DNA of 64,000 nucleotides from positions 186,001 through 250,000 of the forward strand of contig JAGZIW010000001.1 of the NCBI GenBank assembly GCA_018366035.1. Reading direction: 5' to 3'. Within the stretch, counting starts at the first letter, position 1. Every line of letters begins with the position of its first letter. Made by a program: the position numbers and the translations under genes. The notes beneath the pieces are model-generated. The model did no database searches and was not told the DNA's origin. It worked only from the letters and a program-made list of their open reading frames with translations. This stretch comes from Butyricicoccus pullicaecorum (GTDB lineage Bacteria; Bacillota; Clostridia; Oscillospirales; Butyricicoccaceae). This document shows, piece after piece, positions 33,437 through 41,546 of the stretch.

Positions 33437-34522
33437 CTAATTTTGTGGAGCAAGACGTGCCCGTGCCAAATCGCGCTGAAAATAATCGGTTCCATTGCGT
33501 GCGTCGAAACGCGCTGCGATTTTTTCGGCTTCGGCATAGAACCACTGTGCAAGTGCAACTGTATGGTACATATTGTCCTCTTGATAAAGTGGAAATGCGG
33601 CAGAAAATGGCAAAGAAATACAGTCCTGTTTTTTCGAAAGCTCATGGAAGCACACCCAAGAAGCCTTGTAGAAGTCATACTTTTTCTTTTGATCCCACAT
33701 GGATAACGCCCAATCCAGACGCAGCCCAATTTGATGGATTGCAAGTTCCAAATCAACATACGCCCAGCAGTGGAGGATTGCTGCCAGATATCCAAGATCA
33801 CTTTTGTCTCGGATACCTTCGCGGTAAAGCTTATTTGCAAAACTGCGGGCCTCTGCAAGATCACCGCGACGCAGAGCGTCCTCTAAATAGGCAAGCCACA
33901 TCAGCTGCGGCGTGTCACTGCAAAAAGTCATTCTGCCGTTTTTCAGCGGATCTGCATAACGATCTGCCGCTTGGCGGTCGCCCGTTAAAAGGCTCATGTG
34001 AATTGCATGGCTCACGTCACATGCCTCACAGTCGGACACCTTGTCGCGTTTACTGTTCCAAAAATTATTGAAGTATTCAAATGCCTGTTTGCTGTCAATA
34101 TATTGCCAGAAGTCTGCCATACGCCACCAGTAAAGACGTTCCCCGATTTGATAATGCTTTGTCAGGGCATAGAATTTATCCATAAGCTGTTTCCATTCGG
34201 AAATAGGAATCTGGGGCAATGCGGCGATAGGGTCAACGGTGAACTGCATCATGACAAGATGCATGTGGTCTTTTTGTTCAGGCGGAAGTGCATCGGGATA
34301 TTGCTCAAGAATTGCATTAAATTCAACGCCAATGGGAATAGCTTTGGGGGGATCATCATGAAATGCCATGTGGTAAGCATATTCAAAACGAAACACCAAA
34401 CGCCAATAGGTGTCATTGGCGGCATCTGCCTGCCGAATCGCGTCAGAGAGTGCATTTGTTTTTGTATGATCGTCGTCAAGGTTGTCGATCAGGCTCATAA
34501 AACCAGCGCCATTAAAATTCAT
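33437..34522 (-). CDS. Helical-repeat (TPR-like) protein C of the Hsp90 operon
   Basis: A 361-residue protein made almost wholly of predicted alpha helices in TPR-like pairs; there is no signal or membrane segment. It is the most divergent of three paralogues. Shared features are a CxxC (VSDCEACDVSH, near the middle), a WLAYLEDALRRGD-like repeat and the C-terminal block LYQEDNMYHTVALAQWFYAEAEKIAARFDARNGTDYFQ-type, of which parts recur in the others. The start at 34522 follows GAAAGGAAAG. It is the last gene of the operon, 13 nt after protein B. The function is unknown; a scaffold or co-chaperone role is inference. Confidence 0.78.
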   Translation of the reverse strand: MNFNGAGFMSLIDNLDDDHTKTNALSDAIRQADAANDTYWRLVFRFEYAYHMAFHDDPPKAIPIGVEFNAILEQYPDALPPEQKDHMHLVMMQFTVDPIAALPQIPISEWKQLMDKFYALTKHYQIGERLYWWRMADFWQYIDSKQAFEYFNNFWNSKRDKVSDCEACDVSHAIHMSLLTGDRQAADRYADPLKNGRMTFCSDTPQLMWLAYLEDALRRGDLAEARSFANKLYREGIRDKSDLGYLAAILHCWAYVDLELAIHQIGLRLDWALSMWDQKKKYDFYKASWVCFHELSKKQDCISLPFSAAFPLYQEDNMYHTVALAQWFYAEAEKIAARFDARNGTDYFQRDLARARLAPQN

Positions 34523-34535
34523 AGTATCTTTCCTT

Positions 34536-35603
34536 TCAATTGCTGCCAAGGTGATTGGCATTGTCCAGCTTGATTTGGTAATAATGTGAATGGTTTCGGG
34601 TGTCAAATGCCTGTGCAATTTTTTGTGCTTGTTCGTAAAAGAATGTGCTTAGTGTATCCATGGCATAAAGGCTGTTTTCTTGCCAGAGTGGAAAGTTTTG
34701 CGGTAATGTCAGTGTCGCGCAGCTGATATACTGTTTGCTGTATTGCAGGCATACGACCCATGCAGCAACACACAACTCAAATACTTCATCTTGATCCCAT
34801 TCTCCCCAGACTTCGTCAATGCCGGATTCTAACATACGTAAAGCCTTGTCGGTATCGTGATACGCCAGCCAGCGCAGCATGGCAGAATTATATTCATTTT
34901 TGGCAAGATGCGGACGCAGCAGGTTTGCCCAGTAGGACGCCTGCTCATGGGTTTCGTAATCCAAAGCAAATCGCAGAAACTGGGAAAGCGTGCGCTCAGG
35001 CTCTGATTGACATGTGACGGTTCCGTCCAGTATTGGCTGTGCAGCTTGAAGTGCTTTTGCCTTTTGTCTGGTTTTCAGAAAATAGTTGGATTGGAAATGG
35101 GCTTTGCATGCCGCACAGCTGGATACATCACGGAATTTGGGATACAGCATTTTTTGATAATATTGTTCTGCAAGCTCCCATTTTTCCTGACGAATAGCAA
35201 TTTGCCAACTGCGCTGATAGTAGCTTTTATCGCCTAAACGACATTGATAAACTGCTTTTTTGAAATGCTCCATCATGGTATCCAGCTGACACAGTGGAAG
35301 CTGAGGCAGACAGTCCCATTGTTCGGTACAAATATAAAGGGCGTACACATAATCGAGAGAAGAATCCTTAATCGGGTAATTTTCGTAAATTGCAATCATT
35401 TCTGTAATGATAGGAAGAATGGTGCCGGAATCGCCGTGAAATGCAAGCTCCATCATAAGGTCATCTCGCATATGAAACCGCCAATAGTGGTCTTGCTGTA
35501 AATCTGCTTGGGCAATTGCACTGCGTATGACCTGTGCGCGTTCGCTGCCGTGTGGGAGCTTGCGATAGCTTTGGGAGAGCGCTTTTAAGGATTGTGTGTC
35601 CAT
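34536..35603 (-). CDS. Helical-repeat (TPR-like) protein B of the Hsp90 operon
   Basis: A 355-residue paralogue of proteins A and C. It shares with protein A nearly the whole length, for example SYRKLPHGSERAQ, DYVYALYIC, QWDCLPQLPL, IAIRQEKWELAEQYYQKML and the CxxC segment SSCAACKAH. The C-terminal motif FDTRNHSHYYQ matches FDTRNDSHYYQ of protein A. The start at 35603 follows AAAGAGGTG; a longer in-frame start includes this site. A and B look like a tandem duplication. I know no named family for them. Confidence 0.78.
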   Translation of the reverse strand: MDTQSLKALSQSYRKLPHGSERAQVIRSAIAQADLQQDHYWRFHMRDDLMMELAFHGDSGTILPIITEMIAIYENYPIKDSSLDYVYALYICTEQWDCLPQLPLCQLDTMMEHFKKAVYQCRLGDKSYYQRSWQIAIRQEKWELAEQYYQKMLYPKFRDVSSCAACKAHFQSNYFLKTRQKAKALQAAQPILDGTVTCQSEPERTLSQFLRFALDYETHEQASYWANLLRPHLAKNEYNSAMLRWLAYHDTDKALRMLESGIDEVWGEWDQDEVFELCVAAWVVCLQYSKQYISCATLTLPQNFPLWQENSLYAMDTLSTFFYEQAQKIAQAFDTRNHSHYYQIKLDNANHLGSN

Positions 35604-35721
35604 GATACACCTCTTTGTCATCTGATTTTTGAGTCATTTGCATGATTGGAAATGATGTACTCCTTGCCTAACAGGAGCCATCAGAAGAATCTGAGAGGAA
35701 AGGTTTGTTATCTAACATCGC

Positions 35722-36816
35722 TTACAGTGCCTTTGTAACGGATTCCATTGTGCTGCTGCTGAGATGATTGGCGTGATTCAGCTTGGTTTGGTAATAGTGT
35801 GAGTCGTTTCTGGTATCAAATGCTTGCGCAATTTTTTGTGCGTGCTGATAAAAAAATGTGCCCAGTGTATCCATAGCGTATAGACTATTTTCCTGCCATA
35901 GCAGAAAGCTTTTCGGAAGTGTCAGCACTGCATGTTCGGGGGACTGTTTGTTGTGTTGCAGACATACGACCCATGCAGCGGTACATAGCTCAAACACTTC
36001 TTTTTGATTCCATTTTCCCCAGATTACAGCAATGCCGGATTCCAACATGCGCAGAGCCTCGCTGGTATCATGATACGCCAGCCAGCGCAGCATGTCAGGA
36101 TTATATTCATTTTTTGCAAGTTGTGGACGCAGCAGGTCTGCCCAGTAGGTCGCCTGCTCGTGGGTTTCATAATCCAGAGCAAATTGCAGAAAACGGGAAA
36201 GTATGCGCGCAGGCTCCTGCTCACAGGTGACCAAACCGCTCAGTACAGGCTGTGCGGTTTGCCATGCTTTTTCCTTTTGCTGGGTTTGCAGAAAGTAATC
36301 GACCTTGGAATAACAGGTACATGCAGCGCAGTCTGATGTATCCGGAAATTTGGGGTGCAGCATCTTTTGATAAGCCTGTTCTGCCAGTTCCCATTTTTCC
36401 TGTCGAATGGCAATTTCGCAGCAGCGTTCATGATAGCTTTTATCGCCTAAATGATACTGATAAACTGCTTTTTGATAACGCTCCATCATGTCATTGCGTT
36501 GACTGAGTGAAAGCTGAGGCAGACAGTCCCATTGGTTGATACACAGATAGATAGCATACACATAATCAGATTCTGCATCTGCAATCGGATTTTCCTCGTA
36601 AATCGCGATTAACTCGGTGATGATGGGCAAAATTTTGCCCTCATCACCATAAAATGCAAGTTCAATCATCAGGTCATAACGCGAATGAAACCGCCAATAG
36701 TAGTTTCGCTGCAAATCGGCTTGGACGATTGCAGCGCGTATGCTCTCTGCGCGTTCGCTGCCGTGCGGGAGCTTGCAATAGTTTTGGTAAAGCTCGTATA
36801 ACGATTGAAAATCCAT
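35722..36816 (-). CDS. Helical-repeat (TPR-like) protein A of the Hsp90 operon
   Basis: The 364-residue protein begins within the stop codon of the Hsp90-like gene (TAATG, 1-nt overlap) with AAGGAGATG as ribosome binding site. It is therefore translationally coupled to the ATPase. It has the paired-helix repeats (IAIRQEKWELAEQAYQKML, MLRWLAYHDTSEALRMLESG) and the CxxC motif SDCAACTC. A much longer reading frame extends upstream inside the Hsp90-like gene but has no start signal. Coupling suggests that A and the ATPase are made in balanced amounts and may interact. Confidence 0.8.
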   Translation of the reverse strand: MDFQSLYELYQNYCKLPHGSERAESIRAAIVQADLQRNYYWRFHSRYDLMIELAFYGDEGKILPIITELIAIYEENPIADAESDYVYAIYLCINQWDCLPQLSLSQRNDMMERYQKAVYQYHLGDKSYHERCCEIAIRQEKWELAEQAYQKMLHPKFPDTSDCAACTCYSKVDYFLQTQQKEKAWQTAQPVLSGLVTCEQEPARILSRFLQFALDYETHEQATYWADLLRPQLAKNEYNPDMLRWLAYHDTSEALRMLESGIAVIWGKWNQKEVFELCTAAWVVCLQHNKQSPEHAVLTLPKSFLLWQENSLYAMDTLGTFFYQHAQKIAQAFDTRNDSHYYQTKLNHANHLSSSTMESVTKAL

Positions 36817-39173
36817 TAGACATCTCCTTGTAGCTTCAGATTGTTTTCTACAAGATGCAGAAGTTCTTGACTCATGGTTTGCAGTTCGCGGCTTTGGAGT
36901 GCATGCCCGCCTGTCACGAGTGCCTGCACGTATAAAATACGGCATACACTTTCTAAAAGGGGTTCTTCAGATATTTGAGATAATTTTTGAATCAGAGGAC
37001 AATTGGTGTTGAGATACAGCGTGGAAAGCGGCTGTTCTTCCAAGCCGGACAACAAAGACGAAAGTGCATCAGAAAAGACGTTGCCTTGGCTCATTTCCTT
37101 GGCAGTCTGAACCTCTCGGACAAAACGCACGTCATCGTGCAGGGAGTACAAAACAGGAAGTTCTGATGGGGAAAACCCGCGCAATTGTACTTGGCAGTCG
37201 AATTTTTTGAGGGAACGGCTGGCAGCGCGGAGCAGGCGGTCGCTTTGCGCCAAGGTCTGTTCGGAAGGCGTGCCCAATGTGGTTTCCAGACCCTCTTCAC
37301 TCAAAGGGGTTGCCTGTAAACCACATAGTTGGTGCAGCTTCAATATCAGCTCCTGATCGCTTGTATAGCCGCTGCATACCAGCAGCCGCCCTTGCGCCAG
37401 AAAGATGGGGCGCAGCTGGCGAAAGCGCTCGATGGAACTAACATAGGTGATTTCTTTGGCTTTGCGCAGGGCAGCACCGGTTTTTGTTCCCTCACTGGTT
37501 TCAAAGGGCAGATAATCGATAAAGATATGAAACATCTCATTGTCCCAGACAGAGAGGGACTTGATGGCGCGGAAGTGTACCCTGATGATTTGCTGTAAAC
37601 GCTCAGGGGCCTCGCGCTGGAGTTTTTTGAAGTACGCAGAAATGGCTTGTGTAAGTTCCTCGCGTGCTTCTTCGAGTGCTGCATCTTCGTAGAAGTCTTC
37701 GCGGGAGGCAGTTGGGCGCAGACCAGAGGTGTTAAAGAAGCATTGTGTAAAAAATGCCCAGTCCGGCAAAATATGCTCGCCATTTTCGGTCAGCAGCATT
37801 TGTTTGAGGTAGATACGGTGCTGTCCTTTTGCGGAAACGGAGGTTTCATAGGGCAGAATATAAGCCGCGCCATTGATATGGGGGGTGGATATGGGAATGG
37901 CATCTAAAAAGGAGCAGCCAAAAATCCATGAGCCAAAGGACAGAAGCTGATTGCGCCCCAGAACAGAAAAGTCATCGGGAATTTGATTGATCGGCTCTGG
38001 ATTGCCGGCGAAATGGACTGGAACCGGAAGTACCAGCCCATAATATTTGACGAGATTTTCTATTTTCTCTGCGTCGAAATAATCCTCAGTGCCAGCCTTT
38101 GCGGTCAAGGTAACGGTTGTGCCGATCAGGGCGCTGTCAAGAGGCTCAATGGTATATGTGCCATCGGGAAAGCCTGTCCATTTGTGTGCAGGACCGCCGC
38201 CGGCTGGTTGGGTATGTATAATGATGGAGTCAGATACCATAAAGCAGGAAAGCAGACCGATGCCAAACCGTCCGATAAAGTCTTGTGGGATTTTTCCGTT
38301 CATAAGCTCTGTTTTGGAGGATTGACCAATGACAGCAAGAAAACGATGAATTCCTTCCTCGGTCAAGCCGGCACCATTGTCCCAAAAGACAAGCTGCTTG
38401 CGCGGCTTTACAGAAATTGTGATACGTCCGCTGTCCCAGTTTGGCTGCTGCTTTTTGCGCAGAGTGATGGCGTCCACACCATTTTGCAAAAGTTCACGCA
38501 CAAAAACGTCAGGGCTTTTGTATAGATGGTTGGATAGGATATCCAGCATGCCGCCAAGGTTGACCTGAAAGTGATAACTGTCTTTGTGAGCGGGAGTTAC
38601 CTGCGGGGTGACTGTCTGTACAGGTTCTTCTGCATCGGATAAACTTGCGGCATGCGAAAAATGGAGTGCGGTCAGAAAATCGGTCAGCTGTTCTGCCTCA
38701 CAATAACCATACTGGTCTTGGGGGTATGCTTTTGAGGGGAGGGAATCAGTAGACCAGCACCGCAAATAATTGGTGAGCCGATCAGCGGGGATATCGAAGT
38801 ACTGTGCAAGACAAGCTGCATTTCCGCCGAACTGCTTCAAAAGGTCTGGTGAGACTGCGCCAAAATAGTCTGGTACGGGACAAAAGCAATCCTGTTCGAT
38901 ACCGTTTTCACAGAGGTAATATCCCCAGTAATCATTTTTGCAGGTATAACATAAGAGCACAGCGGTTTCTGCCTGTTCGGACAAAAGGCGAGTGAATGTC
39001 TGAGGATCGGTGCAGGCAGTCTGGAAATGAACCATTGTTCCGGCAGGATAGCTTTCCAGTGTATAGCTGCTGATACAAGATGCAAATGCAGAGGCTTCTA
39101 ATGTGTGCAGATATTTTTTGACCGGAAAGATACCGCGCTTGAGAATGATTGCAGTATGTAAAACAAATTCCAT
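36816..39173 (-). CDS. Divergent Hsp90 (HtpG-like) ATPase with an extra N-terminal region
   Basis: A 785-residue protein. Residues 1 to about 195 form a Cys- and aromatic-rich region that I do not recognise. From about 200 it follows Hsp90: FVRELLQNGVDAI (Glu227 and Asn231, catalytic Glu and Mg-site Asn), DNGAGL (Asp265, ATP adenine contact), GRFGIGLLSCFMVSD (301 onward), and TASREDF in the middle domain with the conserved Arg. All key ATPase residues are present. Canonical HtpG is about 620 residues and lacks the N-terminal part. AAAGGA lies 10 nt before the ATG at 39173. It is the first gene of the operon with proteins A, B and C. Confidence 0.85.
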   Translation of the reverse strand: MEFVLHTAIILKRGIFPVKKYLHTLEASAFASCISSYTLESYPAGTMVHFQTACTDPQTFTRLLSEQAETAVLLCYTCKNDYWGYYLCENGIEQDCFCPVPDYFGAVSPDLLKQFGGNAACLAQYFDIPADRLTNYLRCWSTDSLPSKAYPQDQYGYCEAEQLTDFLTALHFSHAASLSDAEEPVQTVTPQVTPAHKDSYHFQVNLGGMLDILSNHLYKSPDVFVRELLQNGVDAITLRKKQQPNWDSGRITISVKPRKQLVFWDNGAGLTEEGIHRFLAVIGQSSKTELMNGKIPQDFIGRFGIGLLSCFMVSDSIIIHTQPAGGGPAHKWTGFPDGTYTIEPLDSALIGTTVTLTAKAGTEDYFDAEKIENLVKYYGLVLPVPVHFAGNPEPINQIPDDFSVLGRNQLLSFGSWIFGCSFLDAIPISTPHINGAAYILPYETSVSAKGQHRIYLKQMLLTENGEHILPDWAFFTQCFFNTSGLRPTASREDFYEDAALEEAREELTQAISAYFKKLQREAPERLQQIIRVHFRAIKSLSVWDNEMFHIFIDYLPFETSEGTKTGAALRKAKEITYVSSIERFRQLRPIFLAQGRLLVCSGYTSDQELILKLHQLCGLQATPLSEEGLETTLGTPSEQTLAQSDRLLRAASRSLKKFDCQVQLRGFSPSELPVLYSLHDDVRFVREVQTAKEMSQGNVFSDALSSLLSGLEEQPLSTLYLNTNCPLIQKLSQISEEPLLESVCRILYVQALVTGGHALQSRELQTMSQELLHLVENNLKLQGDV

Positions 39174-39242
39174 GGTTTTGAAATCCTTTCTGTTGCGGCA
39201 GATTGGCAGAGCGTATATTGTGTGCATTTTGGAGATAAAAAA

Positions 39243-39271
39243 CTCCAATCGTAGTCTGGTTACGATTGGAG
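39243..39271 (-). terminator. Intrinsic terminator inside the 5' leader of the Hsp90-like operon
   Basis: A perfect 11-bp stem (CTCCAATCGTA / TACGATTGGAG, 7-nt loop) is followed on the minus strand by TTTTTTA. It lies about 65 nt after the predicted transcription start and 70 nt before the start codon. It is either an attenuator or the end of a small RNA of about 100 nt. Confidence 0.75.
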
Positions 39272-39343
39272 GGAAATGATGAGATACGTTTTCGTGCATG
39301 CGAATATTAGAACCGTTTGCAATCCCCAAAAAACTACACTTTT

Positions 39344-39371
39344 ATTATACAAATTGCTGGAAATATGTCAA
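39344..39371 (-). promoter_or_regulatory. Promoter of the Hsp90-like operon
   Basis: On the minus strand perfect TTGACA (39371-39366) and TATAAT (39349-39344) hexamers are separated by 16 bp. Transcription should begin near 39337. No CIRCE inverted repeat is seen, so this is not an HrcA-type heat-shock promoter. Confidence 0.8.
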
Positions 39372-39436
39372 GATATTGAAAAAAATATTTGAGCTTTGGA
39401 GAAAGAGAATAAATTCAAAAAGATATAAAATTGCGC

Positions 39437-39465
39437 TTGATTTCCTTAGTGTATCGCTCTATAAT
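39437..39465 (+). promoter_or_regulatory. Promoter of the divergent unknown gene
   Basis: TTGATT (39437-39442) and TATAAT (39460-39465) with a 17-bp spacer; it lies about 65 bp from, and points away from, the Hsp90-operon promoter. Confidence 0.65.
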
Positions 39466-39510
39466 TGTGTTGCCCACTCGAGAATTATAAAAAAACGGAG
39501 GGAATCATTG

Positions 39511-40137
39511 ATGCGGGATTGGTTCAACGGAGACTTGACTGAGGAACAGAAAGTGCGTTTCCGAAATTGCTGGGTGCTGCTTGCAGAGCAATCTAGAAAA
39601 CCGTGGCAAACTTTTGTATTACGACCCTATTTATATGAGCAGTTTTTTGCGACAGATGCACAGCAGAGAGCGGTTCCAATGATTTTGGATATCCTGACCA
39701 TGCTGTCAGAACATCTTCCGGTCATGATTCATTTTTATTGTACCATGCCAAAACATCCAGCGGCACAGATGCTGTCTGTATGTGCGGAAAGCTTTGGTCA
39801 GGTTGTACGCGACCCCAACAGCCCGTCATTTTTGTTGGTGGCGGGAGCAGAACTGCCAACGGAGCTGCTTGGAGCACTTTTGTTTGATCCGGACAGCGCA
39901 TTTCATGTGATGTGTTATGTGCCGCAGCATTTTTTGGTGGATAAGATATCTGCCATACCATACGGCGGCTGTCTCTGGTATTTGGAGCACGGTATGGGAA
40001 GAATGCGTCTGGATTATATGTCGGGGCGTCCCATGTTGGAAATTCAGGCAGACCATACGGTAACACCAGAATTTCTGATGGGACGCATTACGCCTATGGT
40101 TTGGCGGCACGGATATCGTCTGGTGCTGCATAGATGA
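39511..40137 (+). CDS. Unknown protein divergent from the Hsp90-like operon
   Basis: A 208-residue, probably cytoplasmic protein that I cannot assign. It has a Trp- and Arg-rich N-terminus (MRDWFNGDLTEEQKVRFRNCW) and several buried-looking hydrophobic strands (FLLVAGAEL, FHVMCYVPQHFLVD). A Gly/Trp/Tyr-rich stretch near residue 150 is followed by a C-terminal RITPMVWRHGYRLVLHR. ACGGAGGGAATC gives a strong ribosome binding site for the ATG at 39511. The position suggests a link to the Hsp90/repeat-protein operon, but nothing in the sequence proves it. Confidence 0.7.
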   Translation: MRDWFNGDLTEEQKVRFRNCWVLLAEQSRKPWQTFVLRPYLYEQFFATDAQQRAVPMILDILTMLSEHLPVMIHFYCTMPKHPAAQMLSVCAESFGQVVRDPNSPSFLLVAGAELPTELLGALLFDPDSAFHVMCYVPQHFLVDKISAIPYGGCLWYLEHGMGRMRLDYMSGRPMLEIQADHTVTPEFLMGRITPMVWRHGYRLVLHR

Positions 40138-40143
40138 TATCTG

Positions 40144-41283
40144 TTAGTTGTGGTAGGCTTTGCGAACCAAGTCGGACATATCGCTGTCATAGCGCACGTT
40201 TTTGCGGACGAGCACATCATCGGCGGCAAACTTTCTTTCCTGTACCAATTGCAGACGGAATCCGTTGTTTCGCACATTGATATAGGTTCCGGTATTGTGT
40301 GCACCATAAGGATAAGCGAAAAACAATGTTTTCTGCCCGAGCATGGAATTAAGAGAGGTGTAGGCGCGTTTTAGTTCTTTGCTGAGTTCATGCGCGTCTA
40401 CTTTGGTGCAGTCGATGTGGTCGATATTGTGTGCATACACTTTAATATATCCGCTGGCTTCCATTTCACGTGCTTGCTGGGCGTTAAAAAAGGTAGGTGT
40501 TTCGCGCTCCATTTCGCGTACAATTGTGAAAATGGAGGCAGGTGCTTTTTCTTCAACAAGAACAGGATAGGCGAGCTGGTAGTTGTTCAGATAGCCGTCA
40601 TCAATTGTGATGATAAAGTATTTTTTGCCTTTTTCTGCCTTGCCGTTAAAATAGTCCTCCAGAGAGATACAGGTGTAGCCCATGGCACGCATATCGCGGA
40701 TATCACAGCGCAGTTTCCAAGGCGAGGTGTAAAGGTCTGGGTTTGCAGCTAAAACTGCGGGGTCATTGGTGAACGCGTGATACATAAAAATGACAGTGTT
40801 TTTGTTTTTTTGAAAATAGGGGAAAGTTGGGTCGACCTCAACACGCTTTTGTGGGCTGTTGTATAAAACCGACCAGTTCAGTTCACGCCCCAGATCGCGA
40901 AGGGAAAAGTAATTATAGCCGTCAATGCTGTAACCCTTGATGTTGGCTGCCTTGCCATTGATATAGACAGTTTGCAGTGTGGGGCGTGCGTTGGCTTTGG
41001 GAGCGGTTGCTGGCGGGCGGGATTCTGCGGAAGCGTCATAGGGCTGTCCTTCATTGATAAAGATGGAGGAGGTGTTTGGATCGTAGGAAACCGAGCAGCC
41101 GGCCGCTTTTGCAAAATCACGTGCACGGACATAGTTGTTCTGAGAAACCGTGTATGCGGATAAATCTGCTTTATTGCCATAAATATAGATATCTTGATGT
41201 GAGCGCACTGCACTGAGGGCAGAGGCAGAGCCTGCAAGAGAAAATGCGCTTAAAAGAATGAATAGGAGACGAAAATGTCGCAA
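40144..41283 (-). CDS. Secreted polysaccharide deacetylase with copper-amine-oxidase-like stalk domains
   Basis: The 379-residue protein has a signal peptide (about residues 1-22, cut after SASA). Two segments of the copper amine oxidase N-terminal-like type follow (DIYIYGNKADLSAYTV; VYINGKAANIKGYSIDGYNYFSLRDLGREL), which probably bind the wall. The CE4 domain comes last: VIFMYHAF, ITIDDGYLNN (Asp pair), AHNIDHI (metal His residues) and FAYPYGAH. The start is a TTG at 41283 behind AAGGAGGG; the ATG 27 nt upstream has no ribosome binding site. It probably edits peptidoglycan or another surface glycan. Confidence 0.87.
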   Translation of the reverse strand: MRHFRLLFILLSAFSLAGSASALSAVRSHQDIYIYGNKADLSAYTVSQNNYVRARDFAKAAGCSVSYDPNTSSIFINEGQPYDASAESRPPATAPKANARPTLQTVYINGKAANIKGYSIDGYNYFSLRDLGRELNWSVLYNSPQKRVEVDPTFPYFQKNKNTVIFMYHAFTNDPAVLAANPDLYTSPWKLRCDIRDMRAMGYTCISLEDYFNGKAEKGKKYFIITIDDGYLNNYQLAYPVLVEEKAPASIFTIVREMERETPTFFNAQQAREMEASGYIKVYAHNIDHIDCTKVDAHELSKELKRAYTSLNSMLGQKTLFFAYPYGAHNTGTYINVRNNGFRLQLVQERKFAADDVLVRKNVRYDSDMSDLVRKAYHN

Positions 41284-41314
41284 AATATAGCCCTCCTTAT
41301 AAAAAAACAATAAA

Positions 41315-41344
41315 ATAGACGGTTCTCAAAAGAAAACCGTCTAT
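41315..41344. terminator. Hairpin between the deacetylase and rpoB, terminator on both strands
   Basis: ATAGACGGTT pairs with AACCGTCTAT, and on the minus strand the stem extends with a wobble pair to 13 bp. T-rich runs follow on both sides. On the minus strand it lies only about 30 nt before the deacetylase start, so it may attenuate that gene. Confidence 0.65.
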
Positions 41345-41363
41345 ATTTTTGTCTAAAATGCAC

Positions 41364-41393
41364 TTGACTATACGGTGTAAAATATGGTATAAT
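41364..41393 (+). promoter_or_regulatory. rpoBC promoter
   Basis: TTGACT (41364-41369) and a perfect TATAAT (41388-41393) with an 18-bp spacer. The leader is about 150 nt long. Confidence 0.75.
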
Positions 41394-41546
41394 AAATCGC
41401 TTATCGAAATCTGAGTGCTTTTTATAATTCCTGTACTAATGATAACATGCTTTTTCGACGAGCGCAAGAGGTACTTGAAAATTTTAACCACGCCCTCGGG
41501 CGTATTGAAATCCAAGGAAATTCAGAAACGGAGTGATGGGTTCAAC

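Noticed and set aside
39174..39371. CIRCE heat-shock element before the Hsp90-like operon
   Set aside because: No TTAGCACTC..GAGTGCTAA repeat is present; the only dyad there is a terminator.
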